Positions 1-7,361 of a DNA stretch of 64,000 nucleotides are shown here, piece after piece; the first letter of the stretch is position 1; each line of letters starts with the position of its first letter. The stretch is from Streptomyces sp. GSL17-111 (GTDB taxonomy: Bacteria; Actinomycetota; Actinomycetes; Streptomycetales; Streptomycetaceae), in assembly GCF_037911585.1 (NCBI RefSeq), contig NZ_JBAJNS010000001.1:3714001-3778000 (forward strand). The letters run 5' to 3'. The position numbers and the translations under genes were made by a program. The notes beneath the pieces were generated by a model. It saw only the letters and a list, made by a program, of their open reading frames with translations. It ran no database searches and was not told the origin of the DNA.

Positions 1-41
1 CGCTGCCCTCTGTTCGCACCGACCGACCAGAAAGGCGAGCC

Positions 42-824
42 ATGCCCCTGCCCCCATCTACGGAAGGCGGCGCCGACCCGCGTGCGCCACACGTGCGAGC
101 AGCCGCCGCGATGCGGGACGCGATCCTCTGCGGCACATGGCCCCCGGAAACGGCCCACCCCTCCACGTCCGAGCTGGCTCAGCTCCACGGGGTCCAGGAG
201 TCCGCCATGGCGCAGGCGATCGCCCTCCTCATCGAAGAGGGCCTGCTCACGCCGAGTGGCCCCCACACCGACCTCTCCGTCCGACCGAGACGTCAGGAGA
301 CGGTGCGGCCCACTGACAGCGGGGCGCCGGTCGGGCCGGGGGAGCCGTACCGGTGGCTGAGCGTTGCAGAGCAGCAGGGCAAGCGCGGAACGATCACTCT
401 GCTCGACGTCGCCGAGGTGCGGCCTCCGGCCGAGGTGGCGGAGGCGCTGGAGCTGGGCGAGACGGGCACGGCCGTGCTCCGACGCCAGCTCCTCCAGCAT
501 GACGGTGAGCCGGTGGAACTGGCTGAGTGCTACTACCCGATGGACATCGCGACAGGGACGGCGCTCGTCGAGTCACGCCGCATTCGCGGTGGCACGCCGA
601 CGCTGCTGGCGGGCCTGGGCCTGCCGCCGCGCCGGACGGTGGACCGCGTCTCCGCGCGGGTGCCGACCCAGGCGCAGTACGAGGCGCTGCGGCTGCCGGG
701 TGATCTGCCGATTCTGCGTACGTTCCGCGTGGTCTACAGCGAGAGCGACGGCAGGCACCGTCCCGTCGAGGCGACCGTCATGGCCAAGGCCGGGCATCTG
801 TACGAGGTGCAGTACGAGTTCTGA
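42..824 (+). CDS. GntR/HutC-type transcriptional regulator
   Basis: Predicted cytoplasmic ligand-responsive DNA-binding regulator of 260 residues. Residues about 17-75 have the layout of a GntR winged helix (MRDAILCG, STSELAQLHGV, EEGLL), and residues about 100-255 look like a UTRA effector-binding domain (VLRRQLL, ECYYP, LPILRTF, YEVQYEF at the end). The ATG follows AAAGGCGAG. The recognition helix is odd: where the family usually has a basic VSRTTVR-like stretch it reads VQESAMAQ, so DNA binding may be altered. It lies just upstream of a methyltransferase on the same strand, whose open frame begins in the intergenic space. The ligand is unknown. Confidence 0.8.
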   Translation: MPLPPSTEGGADPRAPHVRAAAAMRDAILCGTWPPETAHPSTSELAQLHGVQESAMAQAIALLIEEGLLTPSGPHTDLSVRPRRQETVRPTDSGAPVGPGEPYRWLSVAEQQGKRGTITLLDVAEVRPPAEVAEALELGETGTAVLRRQLLQHDGEPVELAECYYPMDIATGTALVESRRIRGGTPTLLAGLGLPPRRTVDRVSARVPTQAQYEALRLPGDLPILRTFRVVYSESDGRHRPVEATVMAKAGHLYEVQYEF

Positions 825-928
825 CGCCAGGCGCTCAGGGCACCGCCCATGCTGCACCGGAGGTCGCCATACTGGCCGCCATATCGAACCCCACCCTTGC
901 GCCCGAGGTCGAGCGCTTCTACGCCGAG

Positions 929-1699
929 GTGATCGATGAGGGCGCCCGGCTCAGCATGTCGGCTGACGGACGTCTGGAGCTGCTGCGGACGCAGGAGTTG
1001 CTGAGACGGTTTCTTCCGGCACCCCCGGCCCGGGTCCTGGACGTGGGCGGCGGCACGGGAGTGCACGCCCGGTGGCTGGTCGCCGACGGCTACGACGTGG
1101 AGCTGATCGACCCTGTGGTCCGGCATGTGGAGCGGGCGGCGCAGATCTGTGACGCTTCACTGGGTGACGCCCGAAAGCTGGTCGTTGCAGATGCCACGTA
1201 CGACGTGGTGCAGCTCCTCGGCCCGCTCTACCACCTGCCCCACGCGGAGGACCGTCGACAAGCACTCGCCGAGGCGCGTCGGGTGGTCAAGCCGGGTGGG
1301 CTGGTGGCCGCAGCGGCGATCAACCGGTACGCGTCGCTGTTCGAGCACGTCACCTACGCGCACTTGCACGCTCCACGGCTTCGGGACTCCATTGCGACGA
1401 TCCTTCGCACCGCCGTCCACGACGGCAAGCGTGGCTTCACACTCGCGTACTTCCACCGTGCCGAGGAACTGGCGGAGGAACTGCGGGATTCCGGGCTGAG
1501 AGACGTACAGGTCTACGGCATCGAGGGCCCGGCGTGGTCGGCCCTCAAGGCGGTGGAACAACAGTCGGGCACACGTCCGTCCGACGCCCTCTTCGACTCG
1601 GTACTGACGGCCGCCCGGATGGCCGAGCCGTACCCGGAACTCCTGGCCGCGAGCTCCCACCTCCTCGCCGTCGGCCGCGCGCCGGGAGCCGACGCGTAG
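929..1699 (+). CDS. Class I SAM-dependent methyltransferase
   Basis: Soluble methyltransferase with a Rossmann fold. SAM-binding motif I is RVLDVGGGTG near the N-terminus, followed by an acidic residue after strand 2 (VELIDP) and a motif IV-like region (YDVVQLLGPLYHL). The substrate is unknown. The listed start is the first standard start codon (GTG). The frame stays open upstream and encodes APEVERFYAEVIDEG, which looks like part of the domain. A GGAGG at 859-863 precedes CTG at 872 by 8 bases, so the true start may be CTG 872 (see findings). It follows the GntR regulator on the same strand and may be co-transcribed. Confidence 0.85.
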   Translation: MIDEGARLSMSADGRLELLRTQELLRRFLPAPPARVLDVGGGTGVHARWLVADGYDVELIDPVVRHVERAAQICDASLGDARKLVVADATYDVVQLLGPLYHLPHAEDRRQALAEARRVVKPGGLVAAAAINRYASLFEHVTYAHLHAPRLRDSIATILRTAVHDGKRGFTLAYFHRAEELAEELRDSGLRDVQVYGIEGPAWSALKAVEQQSGTRPSDALFDSVLTAARMAEPYPELLAASSHLLAVGRAPGADA

Positions 1700-1708
1700 C
1701 GACGGACG

Positions 1709-1766
1709 TGTGCCGCGCCCGGTCGATCAGGCCGAGCCCCCAACGGTGAACCGGCGGTGCGGCACA
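1709..1766. terminator. Candidate bidirectional terminator
   Basis: TGTGCCGC at 1709-1716 is exactly complementary to GCGGCACA at 1759-1766, with a 42-base internal segment that can itself fold (GGCC/CGG-rich). It lies between the methyltransferase stop at 1699 and the convergent small membrane gene that ends at 1850. The loop is long and there is no T-tract, so this is a weak call. Confidence 0.3.
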
Positions 1767-1849
1767 GCATGATCCGAGACGGTGCCGAAGGCGCGCCCGT
1801 ACCGCTCCAGTGAGCGACTACCCGGTGACCGCGTTGCTCGTATTCCCGG

Positions 1850-2128
1850 TCAGGATGCGCTGCGGCCTCCGAACCTCAAGAGCAGCCACGTCGCACTGCT
1901 CATGGTGAAGATGAAAATCACCGGAATTATCGCTCCGCTACCGAATGCCGCAGAGCGCATTGTCGCTGAGGTGAACAGAGCCATGAGCAGGATCAGGGCG
2001 AAGGTGGCGCATGCGACCATGCCGGCGAGGAAGCGCACGACCGGAAGAGGGGCGGGTATCGTTCGGGCTGCCCGGGACACGGCCGCTCGCCGTGCTCCTC
2101 CTGCATGGTCGCGACCGTGTCCCGTCAA
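1850..2128 (-). CDS. Small two-helix membrane protein
   Basis: Small hypothetical membrane protein of 92 residues; no family recognised. After a basic N-terminal stretch there are two hydrophobic segments, about residues 31-55 (FLAGMVACATFALILLMALF) and 65-85 (GAIIPVIFIFTMSSATWLLL), ending in a short basic tail. The TTG start at 2128 is preceded by GGAGGGG six bases upstream, which overlaps the stop codon of the secreted protein gene before it (12-base gap), so the two are probably one transcript. It may help localise or export that partner. The alternative is that the frame is non-coding, but the hydrophobic pattern and the ribosome-binding site argue for a gene. Confidence 0.55.
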   Translation of the reverse strand: MTGHGRDHAGGARRAAVSRAARTIPAPLPVVRFLAGMVACATFALILLMALFTSATMRSAAFGSGAIIPVIFIFTMSSATWLLLRFGGRSAS

Positions 2129-2140
2129 GTGAAGCCCCTC

Positions 2141-2971
2141 CTACAGAGTGCTGGCGACGCGGACCATGTCCACTTCGACCTTCTCGGTTGTTGAGCCGTC
2201 CTCGTTGTTCACGAACGTCCGCTCATGCTTGCCGCTGTCGTCCGGAGCCTGGGTGGGCGGAGTGCGGACCAGGCGAGTGTCCACCATGACCGGCTCGCCT
2301 GCCTCATCGGTGACGATGTCGCCGTTGGAGTCCGCGACCTTCGCCTTCCTCGGAAGCTTACTCAGGTCCACGGTACCGTCCTCGTTCACCCAGCCGGGCT
2401 GCCGTGATTCAGCCGCGGAGGTGGCACCCCAGCTCCCCAGGTCAGAGTGTGTACCCGAGTAGATCGGATTGTTGAACGTTGGTGTCCACCCGCCATCAGA
2501 GTGCATGGCTGAGTGGTTGTAGAGACCGTAGCTGGCGGGGCCGCACAGTCCCTCGGACGGTGCGTTCCAGTACAGATTCAGCGAGAAGGTCGGATTGCTG
2601 TTGTAGTAGGTCTTGTCCGTTCGGGCGCACAGCACCCAGTCGTTGACTGCCGTGGAGTACTTCCAGACCTGCATCCCGCCGGCCAAGTGGTTGATCGGCC
2701 GCTCACGCGGGAATTCGCAGTCGACGAACGGAACTATCTCGTTGTACCCGGACTCGGTCCACCCGTCGAACCGGCCACCGCCGCTCGATCCGTTGCTCAC
2801 CTGGCTCTTGTTGAGCATGCAGTGGTTTCCGGAAGAATTGTGCCACTGGGTATCGGTCTCGTACACCGAGTGAGCGCTCGCGGATGTGGCCGTCGTCACG
2901 CACAATCCGAGAGCTGCCGCCGCAACTAACCCGATACGGGGTGAACGCCTGCGCCGTGCTGCGTTCTTCAA
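2141..2971 (-). CDS. Secreted protein of unknown function
   Basis: Predicted Sec-exported protein of 276 residues. The start is TTG 2971, chosen because AAGGAGG sits five bases upstream; the frame continues to an ATG at 3019 that lacks a site. The signal peptide has an arginine-rich n-region (RRRRSPR), a hydrophobic core and an ASA-HS cleavage site near residue 33. The mature part is rich in Trp, Asn and Tyr, has four Cys (HCMLN, VDCEF, VLCART, GLCGP) likely forming two disulfides, and ends in a charged Asp/Glu/Lys-rich tail. Residue 15 is encoded by TTA (2927-2929), a rare bldA-dependent codon. No family recognised. Confidence 0.75.
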   Translation of the reverse strand: MKNAARRRRSPRIGLVAAAALGLCVTTATSASAHSVYETDTQWHNSSGNHCMLNKSQVSNGSSGGGRFDGWTESGYNEIVPFVDCEFPRERPINHLAGGMQVWKYSTAVNDWVLCARTDKTYYNSNPTFSLNLYWNAPSEGLCGPASYGLYNHSAMHSDGGWTPTFNNPIYSGTHSDLGSWGATSAAESRQPGWVNEDGTVDLSKLPRKAKVADSNGDIVTDEAGEPVMVDTRLVRTPPTQAPDDSGKHERTFVNNEDGSTTEKVEVDMVRVASTL

Positions 2972-3387
2972 GTTTTCCTCCTTCTGAGTCCTCCCCCGTT
3001 GCGCGTAGCGCGCGTGCATGGTGTTTCCGAGAGTCTATTCGGGTGCAGAGCGAGGTTCTACCGGAATGCCGCCATCTAATTGTGGTAATTGGTATCCGGA
3101 GGCTTGTGTTCGATTTACCTGACGAGTTCAGGCGGTCGGTGTCTCTTGTGGGTCACGCAGCGCGGCTCACGGACGTCTCGGCCACCGGGTGCGCAAGCTC
3201 CTGATGGTGATCGCGTCAAGTTTCGGAGCGGGGCCTGCTGTTGTGGTCGGCGTGCGTGTGATTGCTGGACGTCCCGGCTGCGGGACAGTTCCACGTGCCG
3301 TCACTCCGCCGCTGAGCGTGCGACGGAGTGAACGGGCTGCCGGAGAAGCCTCGGCGTAGGCGGCGACGGGCGCCGAGAGCCGTGGGG
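2972..3387. other. Non-coding region upstream of the secreted protein gene
   Basis: No frame here has convincing Streptomyces codon bias. The 2972-3100 part is relatively AT-rich (for example TAATTGTGGTAATTGG) and probably holds the promoter of the secreted protein gene. A GTCCCG/CGGGAC hairpin lies at 3271-3286 and a longer one at 3301-3331. Confidence 0.5.
3301..3331 (-). terminator. Hairpin downstream of the rhodanese gene
   Basis: TCACTCCG at 3301-3308 pairs perfectly with CGGAGTGA at 3324-3331 around a 15-base loop. It lies 57 bases past the rhodanese stop on the minus strand, so it is a plausible factor-dependent or hairpin-only terminator. There is no T-tract. Confidence 0.4.
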
Positions 3388-3861
3388 TCAGCAGGCGCAG
3401 TGGCCGGTGGCGGGGGCGGTGAGGGGGTCGGGGGTGGGTTGTGCGGGGCCCTGGGGAGTCTCGTAGGCGAAGCCCTCGCGTACCCAGTACTCGAACCCGC
3501 CGAGCATCTCCTTCACCTGGTAGCCGAGTTCGGCGAGGGCCAGGGCGGCTCGGGTGGCGCCGTTGCAGCCGGGGCCCCAGCAGTAGGTGATGACGGGAAC
3601 CGAGGGGGCGAGCAGGTCCGCGGCCTGTTCGGAGATCAGCGCGGTGGGCAGGTGGACGGCGCCGGGGATGTGTCCCTGGTCCCAGGAGTCCGGGGAGCGG
3701 GAGTCGAGGAGTACGAAGCCAGGGTCGGCGTCGGCCGCGAGTGCGGCGGCGACGTCGGACACGTCGGCGTAGAGGCGCAGTGAGCTGCGGAAGTGGGCGA
3801 CGGCCTCGGCGGGGTCTGCGGGGGCGACGCGCAGGACGGCGTTCGGGACGGTCGTCGTCAT
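3388..3861 (-). CDS. Rhodanese-like sulfurtransferase
   Basis: Cytoplasmic single-domain rhodanese of 157 residues that would move sulfane sulfur through a cysteine persulfide. The rhodanese signatures are LLDSRSPDSWDQGHIPGAVHLP and the active loop YCWGPGCNGATRAAL, in which the first Cys is the expected catalytic residue. A Cys-rich C-terminal tail (TGHCAC) adds two more thiols that could take part in persulfide relay or metal binding. The ATG at 3861 opens right beside a perfect inverted repeat (3881-3900). It is divergent from an Lrp-type regulator, a common arrangement for an amino acid or sulfur-responsive switch. Confidence 0.88.
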   Translation of the reverse strand: MTTTVPNAVLRVAPADPAEAVAHFRSSLRLYADVSDVAAALAADADPGFVLLDSRSPDSWDQGHIPGAVHLPTALISEQAADLLAPSVPVITYCWGPGCNGATRAALALAELGYQVKEMLGGFEYWVREGFAYETPQGPAQPTPDPLTAPATGHCAC

Positions 3862-3880
3862 GGTTCGGGCCTTTCCTGAG

Positions 3881-3900
3881 GCCGGGCAGCATGGCCCGGC
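3881..3900. promoter_or_regulatory. Perfect inverted repeat in the rhodanese/Lrp divergent region
   Basis: GCCGGGC at 3881-3887 and GCCCGGC at 3894-3900 are perfect complements with a 6-base spacer. The repeat lies 20 bases upstream of the rhodanese ATG, inside its probable leader. It could be an operator for the divergent Lrp-type regulator or an RNA hairpin near the ribosome-binding site; the sequence alone does not decide. Confidence 0.4.
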
Positions 3901-4003
3901 TGACATGGACAACCGTGAATCTACGGAGCACAGGAAGGGTTTCGAAGGTCGATCCCACGGCCTGTTCTTGATCTGGCCGGGGAATCCCTGGAAGACTCCG
4001 CTT

Positions 4004-4450
4004 ATGACCGGGCTTTCCCTCGACGCCATCGACTGGCGCATTCTCGACGTCCTCCAGCGCGACGGGCGGGCCAGCTTCGCCGACCTCGCGCGTGCCGTCT
4101 CCATGTCGGCGAGCGCGGTGACCGAGCGCGTGCGCAGGCTGGAGGAGGCGGGGGTCATCAGCGGGTATGCGGCGGTCGTGGACCCGGAGAAGGTCGGGCT
4201 GACGATCATGGCGTTCGTGCGGCTGCGCTACCCGAACAGCAACTACAAGCCCTTCCACGACCTCGTCGCGGTGATGCCGGAGGTCCTGGAGGCCCACCAC
4301 GTGACCGGCGACGACTGCTTCGTCATCAAGGTCGCGGTGCGGTCCATGCGCCACCTGGAAGAGGTGACCGGCCGCCTCGGCGGCCTGGGTCCCGTCACGA
4401 CGAGTGTCGTCTACTCGTCCCCCCTGCCCCGGCGCCCCGTCGGCCGCTGA
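4004..4450 (+). CDS. Lrp/AsnC-family transcriptional regulator
   Basis: One-component regulator of 148 residues, the usual family length. An N-terminal AsnC-type helix-turn-helix (LDAIDWRILDVLQRDGRASF, then SMSASAVTERVRRLEEAGVI) is followed by a RAM effector domain (residues about 65-140, including LEAHHVTGDDCFVIKV). The ATG at 4004 was chosen because the motif order begins here; the longer frame upstream is not supported. Such proteins bind DNA as dimers to octamers and respond to amino acids. The divergent rhodanese gene 142 bases away is the likely target, suggesting control by cysteine or another sulfur amino acid (inference). Confidence 0.9.
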   Translation: MTGLSLDAIDWRILDVLQRDGRASFADLARAVSMSASAVTERVRRLEEAGVISGYAAVVDPEKVGLTIMAFVRLRYPNSNYKPFHDLVAVMPEVLEAHHVTGDDCFVIKVAVRSMRHLEEVTGRLGGLGPVTTSVVYSSPLPRRPVGR

Positions 4451-4563
4451 AGCGGCCGTGCCACCGAGCGGCCGGAGGGCGGGCATCGTCAACCCGGAGC
4501 CGTGGACTCGAACCGTGTTCCGTATTCTCGGGCGATGTTGAGGAACAACAAGGCAACGGAACA

Positions 4564-5034
4564 GTGAAGCTCGCGGAAGCGTTGGCGGAACGGGCCGAGG
4601 CGGCGCGTCGTGTGGAGCAACTACGTACGCGCATCGTGAACAGCGCGCGGCATCAGGAGGGCGAGAGCCCGGCCGAGGACGCGGCCCAGTTGCTGAGCGA
4701 GGTCGGTGAGGTCCTGACCGGCCTCGAAGGGCTGATCAGGCGGATCAACCGCACCAACGCGGCAACGAGCATGGGCCGGGACGGCACACTCACCGACGCG
4801 CTCGCTCGACGGGACACGCTGCGGCTCCGCCACTCGGTGGTCACTGCTGCGGCGGACGCGGCGGCGGGTACGGGTGAGCGGGGATACGGTCGGCAACTCC
4901 GTTCCGAGTTGAAGATGCTCTCCGCACTCCCGGTTGCCGAACTGCGCCAGCAGGCTGACGTACTGGCACGGGAGATCCGGGAGCTCGATGTGCGCATCCA
5001 GCGCACGAACTGGGAGGTCGATCTGCTGGAGTGA
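4564..5034 (+). CDS. DIP1984-family protein
   Basis: Conserved actinobacterial protein of 156 residues matching the DIP1984 family, whose function is unsettled (some members are labelled septicolysin without good evidence). It is almost entirely helical and rich in Glu, Arg and Leu: KLAEALAERAEAARRVEQL at the start, a central conserved NRTNAAT stretch, and ELDVRIQRTNWEVDLLE at the end, consistent with a coiled-coil dimer. The start is GTG 4564; the ribosome-binding site is weak (AACGGAACA). Directly downstream is a structured segment with tRNA-like D-loop and T-loop motifs (5035-5165). Confidence 0.88.
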   Translation: MKLAEALAERAEAARRVEQLRTRIVNSARHQEGESPAEDAAQLLSEVGEVLTGLEGLIRRINRTNAATSMGRDGTLTDALARRDTLRLRHSVVTAAADAAAGTGERGYGRQLRSELKMLSALPVAELRQQADVLAREIRELDVRIQRTNWEVDLLE

Positions 5035-5165
5035 GCGTTCTGGCAGAGCGCCACGATGTGGAGCAGGTAGTCGTCACGGAGGCGTGCACATACCGGGAGC
5101 CGGCGGATTCCGGCTCACTCCTGGCGCGTGGAGGGCAGCGCGGGGTTCGACTCCCCATCAACGGT
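5035..5165 (+). ncRNA. Possible tRNA-like structured RNA
   Basis: Non-coding stretch immediately after the DIP1984 stop. It contains TGGCAGAGCGCC at 5041-5052, like the 3' half of a tRNA D-arm, and GGGGTTCGACTCCCC at 5142-5156, a T-arm with a 4-bp stem and the canonical TTCGANT loop. Between them is a strong hairpin: GAGCCGG at 5097-5103 pairs with CCGGCTC at 5110-5116. The spacing between the D- and T-like parts is about 90 bases, too long for a normal tRNA, and I find no complementary acceptor stem. It could be a Y-RNA-like (YrlA) tRNA mimic, a tRNA remnant, or chance. Confidence 0.35.
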
Positions 5166-5487
5166 GCAGCTCAGCATCGCGTACAGGTGACCGTGCACAA
5201 CGCACAGCACATCACCGCGTGCAGATCCATGGTGACGAGGGCGGGCTCGGGGTTTCCACATCGACGCAGGGGCTGGGGAACGGGCCAACGTGTGGCTCAC
5301 ACAACGCCGGGAGGCGGCCGTTCCGCACAGGTGGGCTTCATCGGGGGATCGTCCGGATTTCCGGGTGGAGTGCGTGTGCCGCCCACGTCACACACCTTGC
5401 ACGATGACACCACCCGGGCCGGCTGATCCTGCCGCGCCTCCGCACAGGGCACCCGGAGGCCCGTTCCTGCTGTCCATATGAGGCCTC
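5166..5487. other. Non-coding region upstream of the ABC operon
   Basis: No supported gene is visible; the short frames here lack the expected codon bias. The segment must contain the promoter of the three-gene ABC transporter operon that starts at 5488, but I could not pick a convincing -10/-35 pair. Confidence 0.4.
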
Positions 5488-6771
5488 ATGCGATTCTCGA
5501 CTTCTCTGCGTACCCACCCCGCCGTGCTGGCCATTCCCTTCATCGGCCTCTTCTTCGCCTACGTGTTTCTCACGAGTACCCGGAACATCGAGCATCTCAT
5601 CGAGTTGCCGTGGGCGGCTCAGGCAGCGTCGTACGCGCTCCATGCCCCCGTTCCGATGGCCCTCGCTGCCGCGGCAGGGCTGAGCGCAGTGGAGGCGTCC
5701 CGGCTCAGGGCGCTCGGTACCTGGGAGGTGGGCGCCACTCAACCCACGTGGCGCATCGCAGCGCGACCGGTCCTCGTGACCGTCGTGTCCTTGTCGCTGC
5801 TGACCGGCGGAGTCATGGCAGGTGGGCTTTGGGTGGTCGGGGTGCTGCCCGATCTGTACGCACTGCACCTCCTGGCCATCGTGGTGGTTCTCCTCACCGC
5901 TCATGCCGTGATCGGCTTCGTGGTCGGGCGCCGACTTCACGCCCTGTACTCCGCACCCCTCGTATCGGTGGCGGTTTTCATCGGCGTCAGCTTTCCGCTC
6001 GGTACGGACCGGTTCTGGGCGCACCATGTCACGGGATCCATTGGGTGGGTGGGATTCGGCGAGGCCTACTCCCAGGCCATGACGGCAGCAGCGGTTCTGC
6101 CGACGGTCAGTCTGGCCCTTGCCTGCGTCGTGCTGGCTGGTCCGCGCGGGCATCATGTCCGCTCCGTCGCCTTGGCGCTCGCCATCGCAGTCGGCGGCCT
6201 GGCCGGTGCCTGGGGCATCACGCTGGACTGGCGCTCGGCCCCGCCTACCGCCAAGGGGTTGGCTCCTGTCGTCTGCGAGGGGGACGAACCCACGATCTGC
6301 CTGCCGGAAGCCGGCTCCGATCACATCGGTGACGTACACATCGAACTGCGCGCAATGGTTGACCGGTTGGCGGCCGGGGGGATCATCGTTCAGAAGCCCC
6401 GACGCATCACCGACATCTCCGTGGCAGACGTCCGAGAGATCGATACCGACGGGGAGGATTGGACGCTCGACCTGGTGCCTGGTAGCGCGCATCAAGTCCT
6501 TCGGGAGGGCGTGGCCATTTCCGTGGTCGGCACGCCGTGCGAGAAACCGAACTGGGACGTGCTGCACTTCAACACCCTCTGGGTGGCCCGAACCATAGGG
6601 GTCGAGAAGCACTACATGGCGTGGCTCGCCCGGGAGACCCGGGAGTTCAGCCAAGGCCAAACCAAGGAAGAGTTGCTGTCCGAGATGGCCAGAGTCAACG
6701 GACTGCCGCTACGGGAGCAGAGGCAGTGGTACGTCCAACAGCTTCAATCGGCCTGTGCGGGGGGTCGCTGA
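5488..6771 (+). CDS. Integral membrane protein, probable ABC transporter permease subunit
   Basis: Membrane protein of 427 residues. The first about 245 residues contain six hydrophobic helices (AIPFIGLFFAYVFL, PVPMALAAAAGL, LVTVVSLSLLTGGVMAGGLW, LLAIVVVLLTAHAVIGFVV, VSVAVFIGVSFPL, VALALAIAVGGLAGAWG). The last about 180 residues are soluble, with three Cys (VCEGDEPTICLP, GTPCEK) that suggest an extracytoplasmic disulfide domain. It is the first gene of a tight operon with a second membrane protein (2-base gap) and an ABC ATPase (4-base overlap), so it probably forms the transmembrane part of an exporter. No named family recognised; the substrate is unknown. Confidence 0.75.
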   Translation: MRFSTSLRTHPAVLAIPFIGLFFAYVFLTSTRNIEHLIELPWAAQAASYALHAPVPMALAAAAGLSAVEASRLRALGTWEVGATQPTWRIAARPVLVTVVSLSLLTGGVMAGGLWVVGVLPDLYALHLLAIVVVLLTAHAVIGFVVGRRLHALYSAPLVSVAVFIGVSFPLGTDRFWAHHVTGSIGWVGFGEAYSQAMTAAAVLPTVSLALACVVLAGPRGHHVRSVALALAIAVGGLAGAWGITLDWRSAPPTAKGLAPVVCEGDEPTICLPEAGSDHIGDVHIELRAMVDRLAAGGIIVQKPRRITDISVADVREIDTDGEDWTLDLVPGSAHQVLREGVAISVVGTPCEKPNWDVLHFNTLWVARTIGVEKHYMAWLARETREFSQGQTKEELLSEMARVNGLPLREQRQWYVQQLQSACAGGR

Positions 6772-6773
6772 CC

Positions 6774-7361
6774 ATGACCTGGTGGCTACGGCAACGAGGC
6801 GTCCTGGGGCTGCTGCCCGGGGCTCTCCTCGCGTTCGTGCTGGGTGTCGGTATGACCGGTGGTGTGGCGGTGGTCTTCCCTTCGTTCATGGGGAGTCACG
6901 CCATGGCGACGGAGCTCAGCAACTTCGTCGCCCTCATCCCGAGCGTCGCTTTGATCGCCTGCCTCGAACGGCGGATGCCTTCGGTGGAGCGCTCGGCCGT
7001 CCGCCGCATCGATACGCGCGACCTCGTGCTCGTGTCCGGATTCGCCGTCGTCGCGACGGCAGTGGCCGCGGTGATGCCCCTTCTGGGCTCGGAAGCCATG
7101 CTGATGGCTGCTCGGAACAACCTGCTCTTCTGCGGGCTCGCCCTCGGCGCGTGGCCCTTGATGGGCCACCGCGCGCCCCTGCTCCCGGTCTTCTGGATGA
7201 CTCAGGCCATGTTCCTCGGTGGCCGCAGTCGCAACGACCCCTACCCGTGGGTCATCGTCACCGAGGCGGCTCACGTCACCCACGCCGCCGTGACGGCCGC
7301 CGCGGTCTTCCTGGCCGGGATCCTCTCCCTCCGCTGCTTCGCCTCTAGGACCGACCGATGA
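6774..7361 (+). CDS. Second ABC transporter membrane subunit
   Basis: Hydrophobic protein of 195 residues with about six membrane segments (LLPGALLAFVLGVGMTGGVAVVF, FVALIPSVALIACL, LVLVSGFAVVATAVAAVMPLL, NLLFCGLALGAWPLMG, LLPVFWMTQAMFL, AAVTAAAVFLAGILSL). The ATG at 6774 is two bases after the stop of the first membrane gene, and its own stop overlaps the ATPase start (ATGA), so all three are translationally coupled. It likely pairs with the larger subunit to form the channel. No named family recognised. Confidence 0.72.
   Translation: MTWWLRQRGVLGLLPGALLAFVLGVGMTGGVAVVFPSFMGSHAMATELSNFVALIPSVALIACLERRMPSVERSAVRRIDTRDLVLVSGFAVVATAVAAVMPLLGSEAMLMAARNNLLFCGLALGAWPLMGHRAPLLPVFWMTQAMFLGGRSRNDPYPWVIVTEAAHVTHAAVTAAAVFLAGILSLRCFASRTDR

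Noticed and set aside
5085-5165. A complete tRNA gene
   Set aside because: T-arm and D-like elements exist, but there is no acceptor stem, anticodon arm or 3' complement at correct spacing; kept only as a possible tRNA-like RNA.
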